DNA of 64,000 nt from Aliamphritea hakodatensis. GTDB taxonomy: Bacteria > Pseudomonadota > Gammaproteobacteria > Pseudomonadales > Balneatricaceae. Position numbers and translations under genes: made by a program. The stretch is from positions 2,728,001-2,792,000 of the forward strand of contig NZ_AP025281.1 of assembly GCF_024347195.1 (NCBI RefSeq). Reading direction: 5' to 3'. This document shows positions 17,623 to 25,846 of the stretch, one piece after another. Under the pieces are notes generated by a model, which was not told where the DNA came from, did no database searches, and saw nothing but the letters and a program-made list of their open reading frames with translations. Within the stretch, counting starts at the first letter, position 1; every line of letters begins with the position of its first letter.

Positions 17623-18966
17623 TTAAGGGTAGCGCTGTTTATCACTGGCAGCATCCAGTGCGCGCAGGTATTCAAGCTTATCGGCAATTTTGATTTCCAG
17701 CCCGCGGGGCTCCGGATGATAGTAGCGGCGTTCAGCAATTTCTTCCGGCAGATAACTTTCACCGGCAGCGTAAGCATCCGGCTCATTATGGGCATAGCGG
17801 TACTCTGCGCCATAACCCAGATCAGCCATCAGGCTGGTAGGCGCATTACGCAAATGCACCGGCACCTCATAACCGGGGTCTTCACGGACATCCGCCTTAG
17901 CCTGATTAAACGCCATATACACCGCATTACTCTTGGGCGCGCTGGCACAGTAAATAGCTGCCTGAGCGATGGCTCGCTCCCCTTCAGCAGGGCCAACCCG
18001 CTCGAACGCATCCCAGGCCGACAACGCCACCTGCATGGCCCTTGGATCCGCATTGCCGATGTCTTCAGAGGCAATCGCCACCAGTCGGCGGGCCACATAC
18101 AGTGGATCACAGCCACCATCAAGCATCCGGCAATACCAGTAAAGGGCACCGTCCGGTGAAGACCCCCTGACAGATTTATGAAAGGCAGAAATCATGTCGT
18201 AAAACAGGTCACCCTGTTTGTCATACCGGCGGGCACTGGATTTAAGCACCTCTTCGATCACCGCCTGATCCACGTGATAGCCGTCAGCCTGACGCTCCGC
18301 CAGATCAGCAGCTATCTCCAGAAGATTCAGCCCGCGGCGGCCATCGCCATCAGCCGCCTGTGCTAACTTATTAAGCGCGCCTTCACCGAAAATCAGCGGC
18401 TGCTGCGACACACCTTTATCCGGATCATTAATGGCCCGTTCCAGTAAATGCAGAATATCGCTGTCATTCAGACTGCGCAGTAAATAGACCCGCGCCCGGG
18501 ATAACAATGCGTTATTCAACTCGAACGATGGGTTCTCGGTCGTTGCCCCGACAAACAGAAATGTGCCGTCTTCAATGAATGGCAGAAATGCATCCTGCTG
18601 CGATTTATTAAAGCGATGTACCTCATCCACAAACAGAATGGTTTTGCGACCGGACTGCGCCTTTACATGCTGCGCCTGATCAACCGCTGCACGAATATCC
18701 TTTACACCACTGAGTACCGCGGAAAGCGTAATAAAATGGGCATCCACATGGTGTGCCAGCAGCTTGGCCAGTGTGGTTTTTCCCACTCCCGGCGGCCCCC
18801 AGAGAATCATCGAGTGCACAGCGCCCTGCTCGAGCGCCTTACGCAGCGGTTTATCCTCGCCCAGGAGGTGCTGCTGGCCACAGTAATCGGTTAACTTCAC
18901 CGGCCGCATTCTTGCTGCCAGTGGCTGATAAGCCTCGTTTTCCAGATCGCTGAACAGATCTGCCAT
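17623..18966 (-). CDS. rarA: Replication-associated recombination ATPase RarA (MgsA)
   Basis: RarA is a clamp-loader-like AAA+ ATPase that acts at stalled replication forks. The 447-residue protein has Walker A GPPGVGKTT near residue 57, Walker B FVDEVHRFNKSQQDAF, sensor 1 GATTENPSFELN and the C-terminal tetramerisation part with ALYWYCRMLDGGCDPLYVARR. Its start codon overlaps the lolA stop (TAATG), which suggests translational coupling. The ftsK-lolA-rarA-serS order is also found in Escherichia coli. Confidence 0.96.
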   Translation of the reverse strand: MADLFSDLENEAYQPLAARMRPVKLTDYCGQQHLLGEDKPLRKALEQGAVHSMILWGPPGVGKTTLAKLLAHHVDAHFITLSAVLSGVKDIRAAVDQAQHVKAQSGRKTILFVDEVHRFNKSQQDAFLPFIEDGTFLFVGATTENPSFELNNALLSRARVYLLRSLNDSDILHLLERAINDPDKGVSQQPLIFGEGALNKLAQAADGDGRRGLNLLEIAADLAERQADGYHVDQAVIEEVLKSSARRYDKQGDLFYDMISAFHKSVRGSSPDGALYWYCRMLDGGCDPLYVARRLVAIASEDIGNADPRAMQVALSAWDAFERVGPAEGERAIAQAAIYCASAPKSNAVYMAFNQAKADVREDPGYEVPVHLRNAPTSLMADLGYGAEYRYAHNEPDAYAAGESYLPEEIAERRYYHPEPRGLEIKIADKLEYLRALDAASDKQRYP

Positions 18967-19655
18967 TAATTTGCTCCGTCAATACCGTTTTCTGTGCCGT
19001 GATCGTACATCACGTCGGTACCTTCGGGAACATCAAAGCTAAACTGTGTTTCACTGATAACCGGATTCAGTTGCTGCTCAAAAAACTGCACTGAGCTGCG
19101 CTGCCCCAGAGAGTCTTCCAGCTGCAACTCTGCAATCACGCCATCAGTAAAGAGTAACCGTACCCGGGTAAAAATCTCCTGGTCACTTTTCGGCAAAAGC
19201 TCAAAGAGTTTATTCGCGCCTTCTTCATGGATCAGGCGAATTTTATAGGTTGCCTTCAGCTCATCAACCTGTCCGTTGAGGATCAGCGCCGGTACACCGG
19301 CATTCTGCTGATCAGCCTTTTTACGGGTTGCCTGCTCAAGATCAGGGTCATAAATCCAGATGTACTCGCCGTCACTGATAATCTGCTGCGGAAACGGTTC
19401 TTTCGCCAGCCAGCTGAAACGGTCAGGCTTAGCGACAACCAGCTCACCGCGTGACTGCTCCGTACGGCGGCTGTCACCGGCCACCGAAACCTGTTCAAAC
19501 TCAGCGCTCAGACTGTTAAAACTGCTCAGCAGCCCCTGTAGCTCAGCGCTGGCATCTTTATTCAGATCCGCTTCCGCTGAAGCAAAGCCTACCCAGCCCG
19601 CCAGTGCCACGGCACCGGCCAGCTGTATACCGCGTTTTACAAACGTATTTAACAT
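18966..19655 (-). CDS. lolA: Outer-membrane lipoprotein carrier protein LolA
   Basis: LolA is the periplasmic chaperone that takes lipoproteins from the LolCDE transporter to the outer-membrane receptor LolB. The 229-residue precursor has a signal peptide ending near ...GFASA. The mature part has SLSAEFEQVSVAGDSRRTEQSRGELVVAKPDRFSW and DGEYIWIYDPDLEQATRK, both characteristic of the half-barrel fold. It sits three bases after ftsK and overlaps the start of rarA by one base. Confidence 0.95.
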   Translation of the reverse strand: MLNTFVKRGIQLAGAVALAGWVGFASAEADLNKDASAELQGLLSSFNSLSAEFEQVSVAGDSRRTEQSRGELVVAKPDRFSWLAKEPFPQQIISDGEYIWIYDPDLEQATRKKADQQNAGVPALILNGQVDELKATYKIRLIHEEGANKLFELLPKSDQEIFTRVRLLFTDGVIAELQLEDSLGQRSSVQFFEQQLNPVISETQFSFDVPEGTDVMYDHGTENGIDGAN

Positions 19656-19658
19656 GTA

Positions 19659-22622
19659 TTAATCCTTAGGCGGAGGCGGCGCCAGCACCTCACGGGCACC
19701 GTTACTGCCGGCGCTGGAAATCACGCCTGCCGCTTCCATTGTTTCTATCATTCTTGCTGCACGGTTATAACCGATTTTCAGCCGGCGCTGTACCGATGAA
19801 ATAGACGCTTTACGGGTCTCTGTCACAAAGGCAACTGCTTCATCATACAAGGCATCCTGCTCATCATCACCGCCAAAGCTGCCACCACTGCTACCGCCAC
19901 CTTCAACCATTTCTGACAGATCATGGATCAGGTACTCAGGGCTGCCAATCTTCTTCCAGGCTTCCACTACCCGGTGGACTTCATCATCACTGACAAACGC
20001 ACCGTGCACCCGGTTCGGCAAGCTGCTGCCTGCCGGCAGATACAGCATGTCACCGTTGCCCAGCAAGTGCTCGGCGCCGCTCTGGTCAAGAATCGTCCGT
20101 GAATCAATTTTTGATGACACCTGGAAACCTATCCGGGTCGGCACGTTGGCTTTAATCAGACCGGTTATAACATCAACAGATGGTCGCTGGGTCGCCAGGA
20201 TCAGGTGGATACCGGCTGCCCGCGCTTTCTGAGCGATACGGGCAATCAGTTCTTCAACTTTCTTACCCACGACCATCATCATGTCAGCAAACTCATCGAT
20301 ACAGACCACGATGTACGGGAAAGATTCCAGATAAGGTGCCGGCGAATCAGCAGGCAAGCCTTCTTCCTCAGGATTCCACAGAGGATCCAGCAGCGGCTCA
20401 CCGCGGTCCCGGGCCTCCTGCAGCTTATCGTTAAATCCGGCAATATTACGGACGCCCATCTTAGCCATGATCCGATAGCGGCGTTCCATTTCCGCCACAC
20501 ACCAGCGCAAACCGCCGGCGGCTTCTTTCATATCAGTAATAACCGGTGCCAGCAGGTGCGGTATGCCTTCATAAATGGAAAGCTCAAGCATCTTGGGGTC
20601 AACCAGCATCAGACGTACTTCTTCAGGGGTAGCCTTGTACAACAGACTAAGCAGCATGGCATTAACCCCGACTGACTTACCGGAACCGGTAGTACCGGCT
20701 ACCAGCAGGTGAGGCATTTTCGCCAGATTGGCAACCACCGGGTTACCGGCAATGTCGTTACCCAGACCCAGTGTCAGCTTGGACGATGCCTCAATGTAAG
20801 GCTTGGAATTAAGTACTTCACTGAGCCGCACCATCTGGCGCTCTTCATTTGGTATTTCGATGCCGATGACTGACTTACCAGCGATAACTTCAACCACCCG
20901 CACACTCATCACAGCCATGGAACGGGCCAGATCTGTCGCCAGGTTAGTGATCCGGCTGGCTTTCACACCGGGTGCAGGCTGTAACTCAAAGCGGGTAATC
21001 ACCGGGCCTGGATTCACCTCTACCACTTCGGCAACAATGCCAAAGTCTTTCAGTTTGCTTTCCAACAGGCGGGACATCTGCTCCAGCTGCTCATCGGTAT
21101 AACAATGACCCTGCTTCAGCTCAGGCGGGTCCATCAGATCCATTGAAGGAATCTTACGGCGGGGCTGACGGCGCTTGGTCATTGCAGCCTTATCCAAACC
21201 CAGCTCGTTATCTTTCATCGGCACGTGGGTTTCTGATAAAGGCACAATTTTTACACCCTTGCGCTGCTCGCTCTCAACATATGCCGTCTGTTGAGCGGCA
21301 GGCGCAACAGATGCTGCAGGCGCAGAGGGTACTGCTGTTTCCATCCCGACAATGGGTACAGAATCCGGATCAATCTCCGTTTCAGCTGGCGCAACCTGAC
21401 GGGGTTCTGGGTTAGGCTGCGCTGCTGGCTGCACGGCTGCCTGACGGGGTGATGCCTGTTCCGGACGGTGCAGTGTATCCTGAGGCGGCACGGTCTCCCG
21501 CTGCGGCACTGCCCTCTGTAAAATATCCCCCACTGGCTGCGGCGCTTGCTCTGCCGCCGGCTGAGGCCGTTGCGACGGCGGCCGTGCATCGGCCGGGCGG
21601 CGAGGTGCCGCTGCAGGCTCTGGTCGTAAATTCAGATCCTGCTGTTGTTCGGCCCGCCGTGGCTGCTGATCAAGGGGCGCAAATAACGGATCATTAAGGT
21701 CCTCTCCCCGGGGCTGTTCCAGATTAAAGCTCGGTTCGCGGCGTCCACCTTCCTGAGCACCCGGCACTGAGTCAGTGATAGCAGAATCGTCATGTTCTGC
21801 TGAGTCACGCTGACGGGAAAACAGGGACTTCAGTTTATCCAGCGCCGACGGGCGCTCTTCAATGGCAAATTCTGACTCAGGTACTGACGTTTCCTGAACC
21901 GGCGGCTCCTCAACGATTGGCAGTGGTTTAGCAACCATTTCAGGCTGATAGGCAATCTCAGAATCGACGGCAGTATGCTCCTGAGCCACCTCTTCGCGGG
22001 CAACGTCCCGGCCTAAGACTTTATCAGTCAGATTCAGGGCAAACCGCCCCATCCCTTCAAGCACCGCTACCCAGGACACTTCAAGAAACAGGGTCAGGGC
22101 AAATAACAGCAGCGTCCAGAGAACGACGGTACCGCCCACCAGGCTGAACAGGCTGACCGTTAAATCAGAAATAGCCTGGCCGATCACCCCGCCCATACTG
22201 AACGGCAGAGCATCACCGGCATTGGATAGATGCGTTGCAGCCAGGGTCGCCAGACAACACAGGAACAGCACCAGCCCGACTAAACGCACCATCACAAACG
22301 GAATAGCATCCACCAGTGTCGCCTGCTTACGGAAGAAAAATTTTATGGCCGGATACATCAGCAGTGCAGGCACAATCCAGGCAGCAACCCCCACCATGGA
22401 AAACAGCAGATCCGCCAGCCAGGCACCGGTTTGCCCGGTAAAATTACGCGCTTCAGGCTGATAGCCTAAATGGGACCAGCCGGAGTCCCGCCTGTCATAG
22501 CCAAACATCGCTAACTGCATAAAAACAGCTAAACCGATCCAGAGTATGATGCCGCCTTCTTTCATCACCCGGGCGACAAGATCTGTAAAAGATTCGGTGC
22601 TTAACTGATTGTTTTGACTCAA
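19659..22622 (-). CDS. ftsK: DNA translocase FtsK
   Basis: FtsK links the division septum to chromosome segregation by pumping DNA toward the dif site. The N-terminal part has about four membrane helices. A long linker follows, rich in Pro, Gln and Ala (roughly residues 250-480), and then a RecA-like motor with Walker A GTTGSGKS (Lys649) and Walker B VVCIDEFADMMMV. At the end is a winged-helix gamma domain (SISSVQRRLKIGYNRAARMIE) that reads KOPS sequences. I place the start at a TTG preceded by gaggga at a five-base spacing, giving 987 residues; an ATG eight codons upstream has no ribosome site. It heads the row ftsK-lolA-rarA-crcB-serS. Confidence 0.96.
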   Translation of the reverse strand: MSQNNQLSTESFTDLVARVMKEGGIILWIGLAVFMQLAMFGYDRRDSGWSHLGYQPEARNFTGQTGAWLADLLFSMVGVAAWIVPALLMYPAIKFFFRKQATLVDAIPFVMVRLVGLVLFLCCLATLAATHLSNAGDALPFSMGGVIGQAISDLTVSLFSLVGGTVVLWTLLLFALTLFLEVSWVAVLEGMGRFALNLTDKVLGRDVAREEVAQEHTAVDSEIAYQPEMVAKPLPIVEEPPVQETSVPESEFAIEERPSALDKLKSLFSRQRDSAEHDDSAITDSVPGAQEGGRREPSFNLEQPRGEDLNDPLFAPLDQQPRRAEQQQDLNLRPEPAAAPRRPADARPPSQRPQPAAEQAPQPVGDILQRAVPQRETVPPQDTLHRPEQASPRQAAVQPAAQPNPEPRQVAPAETEIDPDSVPIVGMETAVPSAPAASVAPAAQQTAYVESEQRKGVKIVPLSETHVPMKDNELGLDKAAMTKRRQPRRKIPSMDLMDPPELKQGHCYTDEQLEQMSRLLESKLKDFGIVAEVVEVNPGPVITRFELQPAPGVKASRITNLATDLARSMAVMSVRVVEVIAGKSVIGIEIPNEERQMVRLSEVLNSKPYIEASSKLTLGLGNDIAGNPVVANLAKMPHLLVAGTTGSGKSVGVNAMLLSLLYKATPEEVRLMLVDPKMLELSIYEGIPHLLAPVITDMKEAAGGLRWCVAEMERRYRIMAKMGVRNIAGFNDKLQEARDRGEPLLDPLWNPEEEGLPADSPAPYLESFPYIVVCIDEFADMMMVVGKKVEELIARIAQKARAAGIHLILATQRPSVDVITGLIKANVPTRIGFQVSSKIDSRTILDQSGAEHLLGNGDMLYLPAGSSLPNRVHGAFVSDDEVHRVVEAWKKIGSPEYLIHDLSEMVEGGGSSGGSFGGDDEQDALYDEAVAFVTETRKASISSVQRRLKIGYNRAARMIETMEAAGVISSAGSNGAREVLAPPPPKD

Positions 22623-22921
22623 CGAAATTCCCTCACACACAAACATAAAACATATACCCGAAAAATAGCATAATTGCGTCCCCAGCCCCACAGCCTGTAG
22701 TAATTAATTAGCCCTTAAACAGGTGTTTTATGGCCACTGACCGAATTGATCCCGGACAATTTGTCTCTAAACGGAAAACAGGCATAATAGGCCACTGATT
22801 TTATGCCAGATTATTCGCCGGACTGATAACCGGCAGAGCGGCCTCAGGCACATGCGTTACCGTCATTGATCCGCCTGACTTCCCCCTGGCTTTTACCCAG
22901 CTATCTGAGTGGACATTCCTT

Positions 22922-23869
22922 ATGAGTGAAGTACAACATCACCGCCTTATTATTCTTGGTTCTGGCCCGGCCGGTTACACCGCTGCAGTGTATGCTGCGC
23001 GCGCCAACCTGAACCCGGTTGTCATTACCGGTATGCAGGCCGGCGGCCAGCTGACAACCACGACCGACGTCGATAACTGGCCCGGCGATGTTGACGGCGT
23101 GCAAGGGCCTGAACTGATGCAGCGCATGCAGGCCCATGCCGAAAGATTCGATACTCAGGTACTGTTCGATCATATTCATACGACCGAGCTGACCCAGCGA
23201 CCTTTCCGCCTGGTTGGCGATATGGGCGAGTACACCTGTGACGCCCTGATCATCGCCACCGGCGCATCAGCCAAATACCTCGGTCTGCCTTCAGAAGAAG
23301 CCTTCATGGGTAAAGGCGTCAGTGCCTGCGCTACCTGTGATGGTTTTTTCTACCGGGGTAAAAAAGTCGCGGTGATTGGCGGCGGCAACACTGCGGTTGA
23401 AGAAGCCCTGTATCTCTCCAACATCGCCGCAGAAGTCACCCTGATTCACCGTCGCGACAGTTTCAGCGCTGAGAAAATTCTGCAGGATAAAGTGCTCGAC
23501 CGGGCGAAAAACGGCAACATTAATATCATCTGGAACAACACCCTGGATGAAGTGCTGGGCGACGATATGGGCGTGACCGGCATCCGGATTAAAAACAAAC
23601 TCGATGACAGCACTCAGGAGCTGGAACTTGAGGGTGCATTTATTGCCATTGGCCACCAGCCAAATACCGGTATCTTTGAAGGTCAGCTGGATATGAAAGA
23701 TGGCTACCTGACCATCAACTCAGGCACCAGCGGCAATGCCACCCAGACATCAGTACCCGGCGTTTTCGCTGCCGGCGATGTGGCCGATCACGTTTACCGC
23801 CAGGCAATCACATCTGCAGGTTTTGGCTGCATGGCCGCGCTGGACGCAGAAACCTTCCTGGATAACTGA
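22922..23869 (+). CDS. trxB: Thioredoxin reductase
   Basis: TrxB reduces thioredoxin with NADPH. The 315-residue flavoprotein has FAD motif GSGPAGYTAAVYAAR, the redox pair Cys136-Ala-Thr-Cys139, NADPH motif GGGNTAVEEALYLSN and C-terminal FAD segment GVFAAGDVADHVYRQAITSAG. Cofactor-binding and active-site residues are all present. It is divergent from ftsK with about 300 bases between the starts and has its own terminator before aat. Confidence 0.97.
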   Translation: MSEVQHHRLIILGSGPAGYTAAVYAARANLNPVVITGMQAGGQLTTTTDVDNWPGDVDGVQGPELMQRMQAHAERFDTQVLFDHIHTTELTQRPFRLVGDMGEYTCDALIIATGASAKYLGLPSEEAFMGKGVSACATCDGFFYRGKKVAVIGGGNTAVEEALYLSNIAAEVTLIHRRDSFSAEKILQDKVLDRAKNGNINIIWNNTLDEVLGDDMGVTGIRIKNKLDDSTQELELEGAFIAIGHQPNTGIFEGQLDMKDGYLTINSGTSGNATQTSVPGVFAAGDVADHVYRQAITSAGFGCMAALDAETFLDN

Positions 23870-23896
23870 TCTTTATCAGGCTTTTTGCTATACATT

Positions 23897-23927
23897 AACG
23901 GCGTCTTTCAGGACGCCGTTATTTTTT
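23897..23927 (+). terminator. Terminator of trxB
   Basis: A 9-base-pair stem (aacggcgtc with gacgccgtt) is followed by ATTTTTT, 28 bases after the trxB stop and just before aat. Confidence 0.9.
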
Positions 23928-23950
23928 AATCAGGATTAATACCCGTCACT

Positions 23951-24661
23951 ATGATCCCCTGGCTTACCCCCGATTGCAGCTTTCCACCCATTGAAGAAGC
24001 ACTGGACGACCCCAATGGCCTGCTCGCCGCAGGTGCCGACCTCAGCCCGGAAAGGCTGTTAAACGCCTACCGCCGAGGTATTTTCCCCTGGTTTGCTGAT
24101 GATGAGCCTATCCTCTGGTGGTCACCCAACCCCCGCTGCGTGATGCGCCCTGAAGCCATCCACCTGTCGAAAAGCCTGCGCAAACGGATCCGCCGCGGAG
24201 GATTTGACGTCAGTTTTAATAATGACTTTGCGGCGGTCATCAACGCCTGCGCTCAGCCGAGGCCCGGCCAGCCGGAAACCTGGATCACCGAAGATATTCA
24301 GCAGGCATATTTAAACCTTCATCACCTGGGCCACGCACATTCTGTAGAAGTCCGTGAAGATGGCCAACTGATCGGCGGCCTCTACGGTATCGCCATCGGC
24401 AAGCTGTTTTTCGGTGAGTCGATGTTCAGCCGTCGCACGGATGCATCGAAAATTGCCTACGTATTTTTTGCCAAACAACTGCAAAAATGGGGCTATGCTT
24501 TAATTGACTGTCAGGTTTACAACGATCACCTGGCGAGCCTGGGAGCAGAGGTCATCCCCAGAACGGAATTTAAGCACTATCTTGATCGCTATCTGGATAT
24601 ACCCTGCACACATCCCTGGCAATTCGATTTGGCAACAGACGACATAGTGAGCAGCCAGTGA
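23951..24661 (+). CDS. aat: Leucyl/phenylalanyl-tRNA-protein transferase
   Basis: Aat adds Leu or Phe from charged tRNA to proteins with N-terminal Lys or Arg, creating N-degrons for ClpS-ClpAP. The 236-residue protein has the family signatures GLLAAGADLSPERLLNAYRRGIFPW, WWSPNPRCVM and GGLYGIAIGKLFFGESMFS. It overlaps the next N-degron transferase gene by four bases. The adaptor and protease genes clpS and clpA are about 1.2 kb away, so the whole Leu N-degron route lies together. Confidence 0.96.
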   Translation: MIPWLTPDCSFPPIEEALDDPNGLLAAGADLSPERLLNAYRRGIFPWFADDEPILWWSPNPRCVMRPEAIHLSKSLRKRIRRGGFDVSFNNDFAAVINACAQPRPGQPETWITEDIQQAYLNLHHLGHAHSVEVREDGQLIGGLYGIAIGKLFFGESMFSRRTDASKIAYVFFAKQLQKWGYALIDCQVYNDHLASLGAEVIPRTEFKHYLDRYLDIPCTHPWQFDLATDDIVSSQ

Positions 24662-25371
24662 CGAATCTCAAAACGTTACACTTCTATACTACGCCGGAGC
24701 ATGAGTGCAGCTATCTGGACGGCGTTCAGGCAAAGACACTGTTTGTGGATCCCCACGAAATTATTGCCACTGACGCCTACAGCCAGCTGTCTGACCTTGG
24801 TTTTCGACGCAGCGGCAAACATATCTACCGCCCTTACTGTAACCACTGTCAGGCATGCATTTCAGTCCGCATTCCGGTACGGGAGTTTCACCGCAGCAAA
24901 AGCCAGCAGCGGATCTGGAACCGTAACAGTGATTTACTGATCAGCCAGTCAGCCCCCCGCTTTACCGACGAATACTATGATCTCTATGCCCGCTACATTG
25001 AAGCCAGACATTCCGATGGTGACATGTACCCTCCCAGCCAGAGCCAGTTCAGCACCTTTCTGGTGGAAAGCCAGCAACAGGGCTGCTTTATAGAGTTTCG
25101 CCTGCCGGACAAACAACTCATAGGCATCGCCGTCATTGATGATCTGATACAGGGGCTGTCTGCGATTTATACATTTTTTGATCCGCAACAGACCCGTCGC
25201 AGCCTCGGCAGTTATGCAATTTTATGGCAGATTGAAGAGGTACTTCGCCAGGATAAAGACTATCTTTATCTGGGGTACTGGGTACGCGATTGCCAGAAAA
25301 TGTCGTACAAAACCAGCTTCCGCCCGCTGGAAATGTTGCTGCAGGGCGAGTGGCTAAACGTAGATGTATGA
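24658..25371 (+). CDS. bpt: Aspartate/glutamate leucyltransferase Bpt (Ate1-like)
   Basis: Bpt transfers Leu to N-terminal Asp or Glu. The 237-residue protein has the N-terminal cysteine-containing segment HECSYLDG, then YRPYCNHCQACISVRIPV, and C-terminal GYWVRDCQKMSYKTSFRPLE, which mark the bacterial ATE family. It starts at a GTG embedded in the aat stop (GTGA), a classic coupled overlap. With aat upstream, both substrate classes of the N-degron pathway are served by one transcript. Confidence 0.94.
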   Translation: MTNLKTLHFYTTPEHECSYLDGVQAKTLFVDPHEIIATDAYSQLSDLGFRRSGKHIYRPYCNHCQACISVRIPVREFHRSKSQQRIWNRNSDLLISQSAPRFTDEYYDLYARYIEARHSDGDMYPPSQSQFSTFLVESQQQGCFIEFRLPDKQLIGIAVIDDLIQGLSAIYTFFDPQQTRRSLGSYAILWQIEEVLRQDKDYLYLGYWVRDCQKMSYKTSFRPLEMLLQGEWLNVDV

Positions 25372-25477
25372 TCCAAATCGACATATGCAAAGAATATGCA
25401 GAGAAATCTCTTTGATATACCCGATAAATGAGGCAAAATACGGCGCTTCAAATATTAGCAACCTAGGTAGGTACTGA

Positions 25478-25696
25478 ATGTCCAAAGAAGATAGTATTGA
25501 AATGGAAGGCGTTGTCACCGACACACTGCCTAACACCATGTTTCGCGTAGAACTTGAAAACGGTCACGTTGTGACTGCACATATCTCCGGCAAAATGCGT
25601 AAAAACTACATCCGCATCCTGACTGGCGATAAGGTAAAAGTTGAGCTGACACCTTACGATCTGACCAAAGGCCGCATCACCTACCGCGCCCGCTAA
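25478..25696 (+). CDS. infA: Translation initiation factor IF-1
   Basis: This 72-residue single S1/OB-fold protein opens MSKEDSIEMEGVVTDTLPN and contains GKMRKNYIRILTGDKVKVE. It matches IF-1 over its whole length. IF-1 binds the A site of the 30S subunit during initiation. It is separated by about 106 bases from bpt and is followed by a strong terminator shared with clpA from the other side. Confidence 0.98.
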   Translation: MSKEDSIEMEGVVTDTLPNTMFRVELENGHVVTAHISGKMRKNYIRILTGDKVKVELTPYDLTKGRITYRAR

Positions 25697-25780
25697 TTAC
25701 GGTTTTCCGGCTCTGCAACTTATTAGCTAACTGCTGTTTACTGAAGCATCAATAGCTGTCCGCCAGCGCCGACCTTAATA

Positions 25781-25814
25781 AAAAAAACCGCTTGTTTTCA
25801 CAAGCGGTTTTTTT
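25781..25814. terminator. Bidirectional terminator between infA and clpA
   Basis: A stem aaaccgcttg/caagcggttt with a 6-base loop has an A-run on one side and a T-run on the other, so it can end transcription of both convergent genes. Confidence 0.9.
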
Positions 25815-25846
25815 ATGCCCGGGCTTTACCGGTGCAGCAACAGCGG

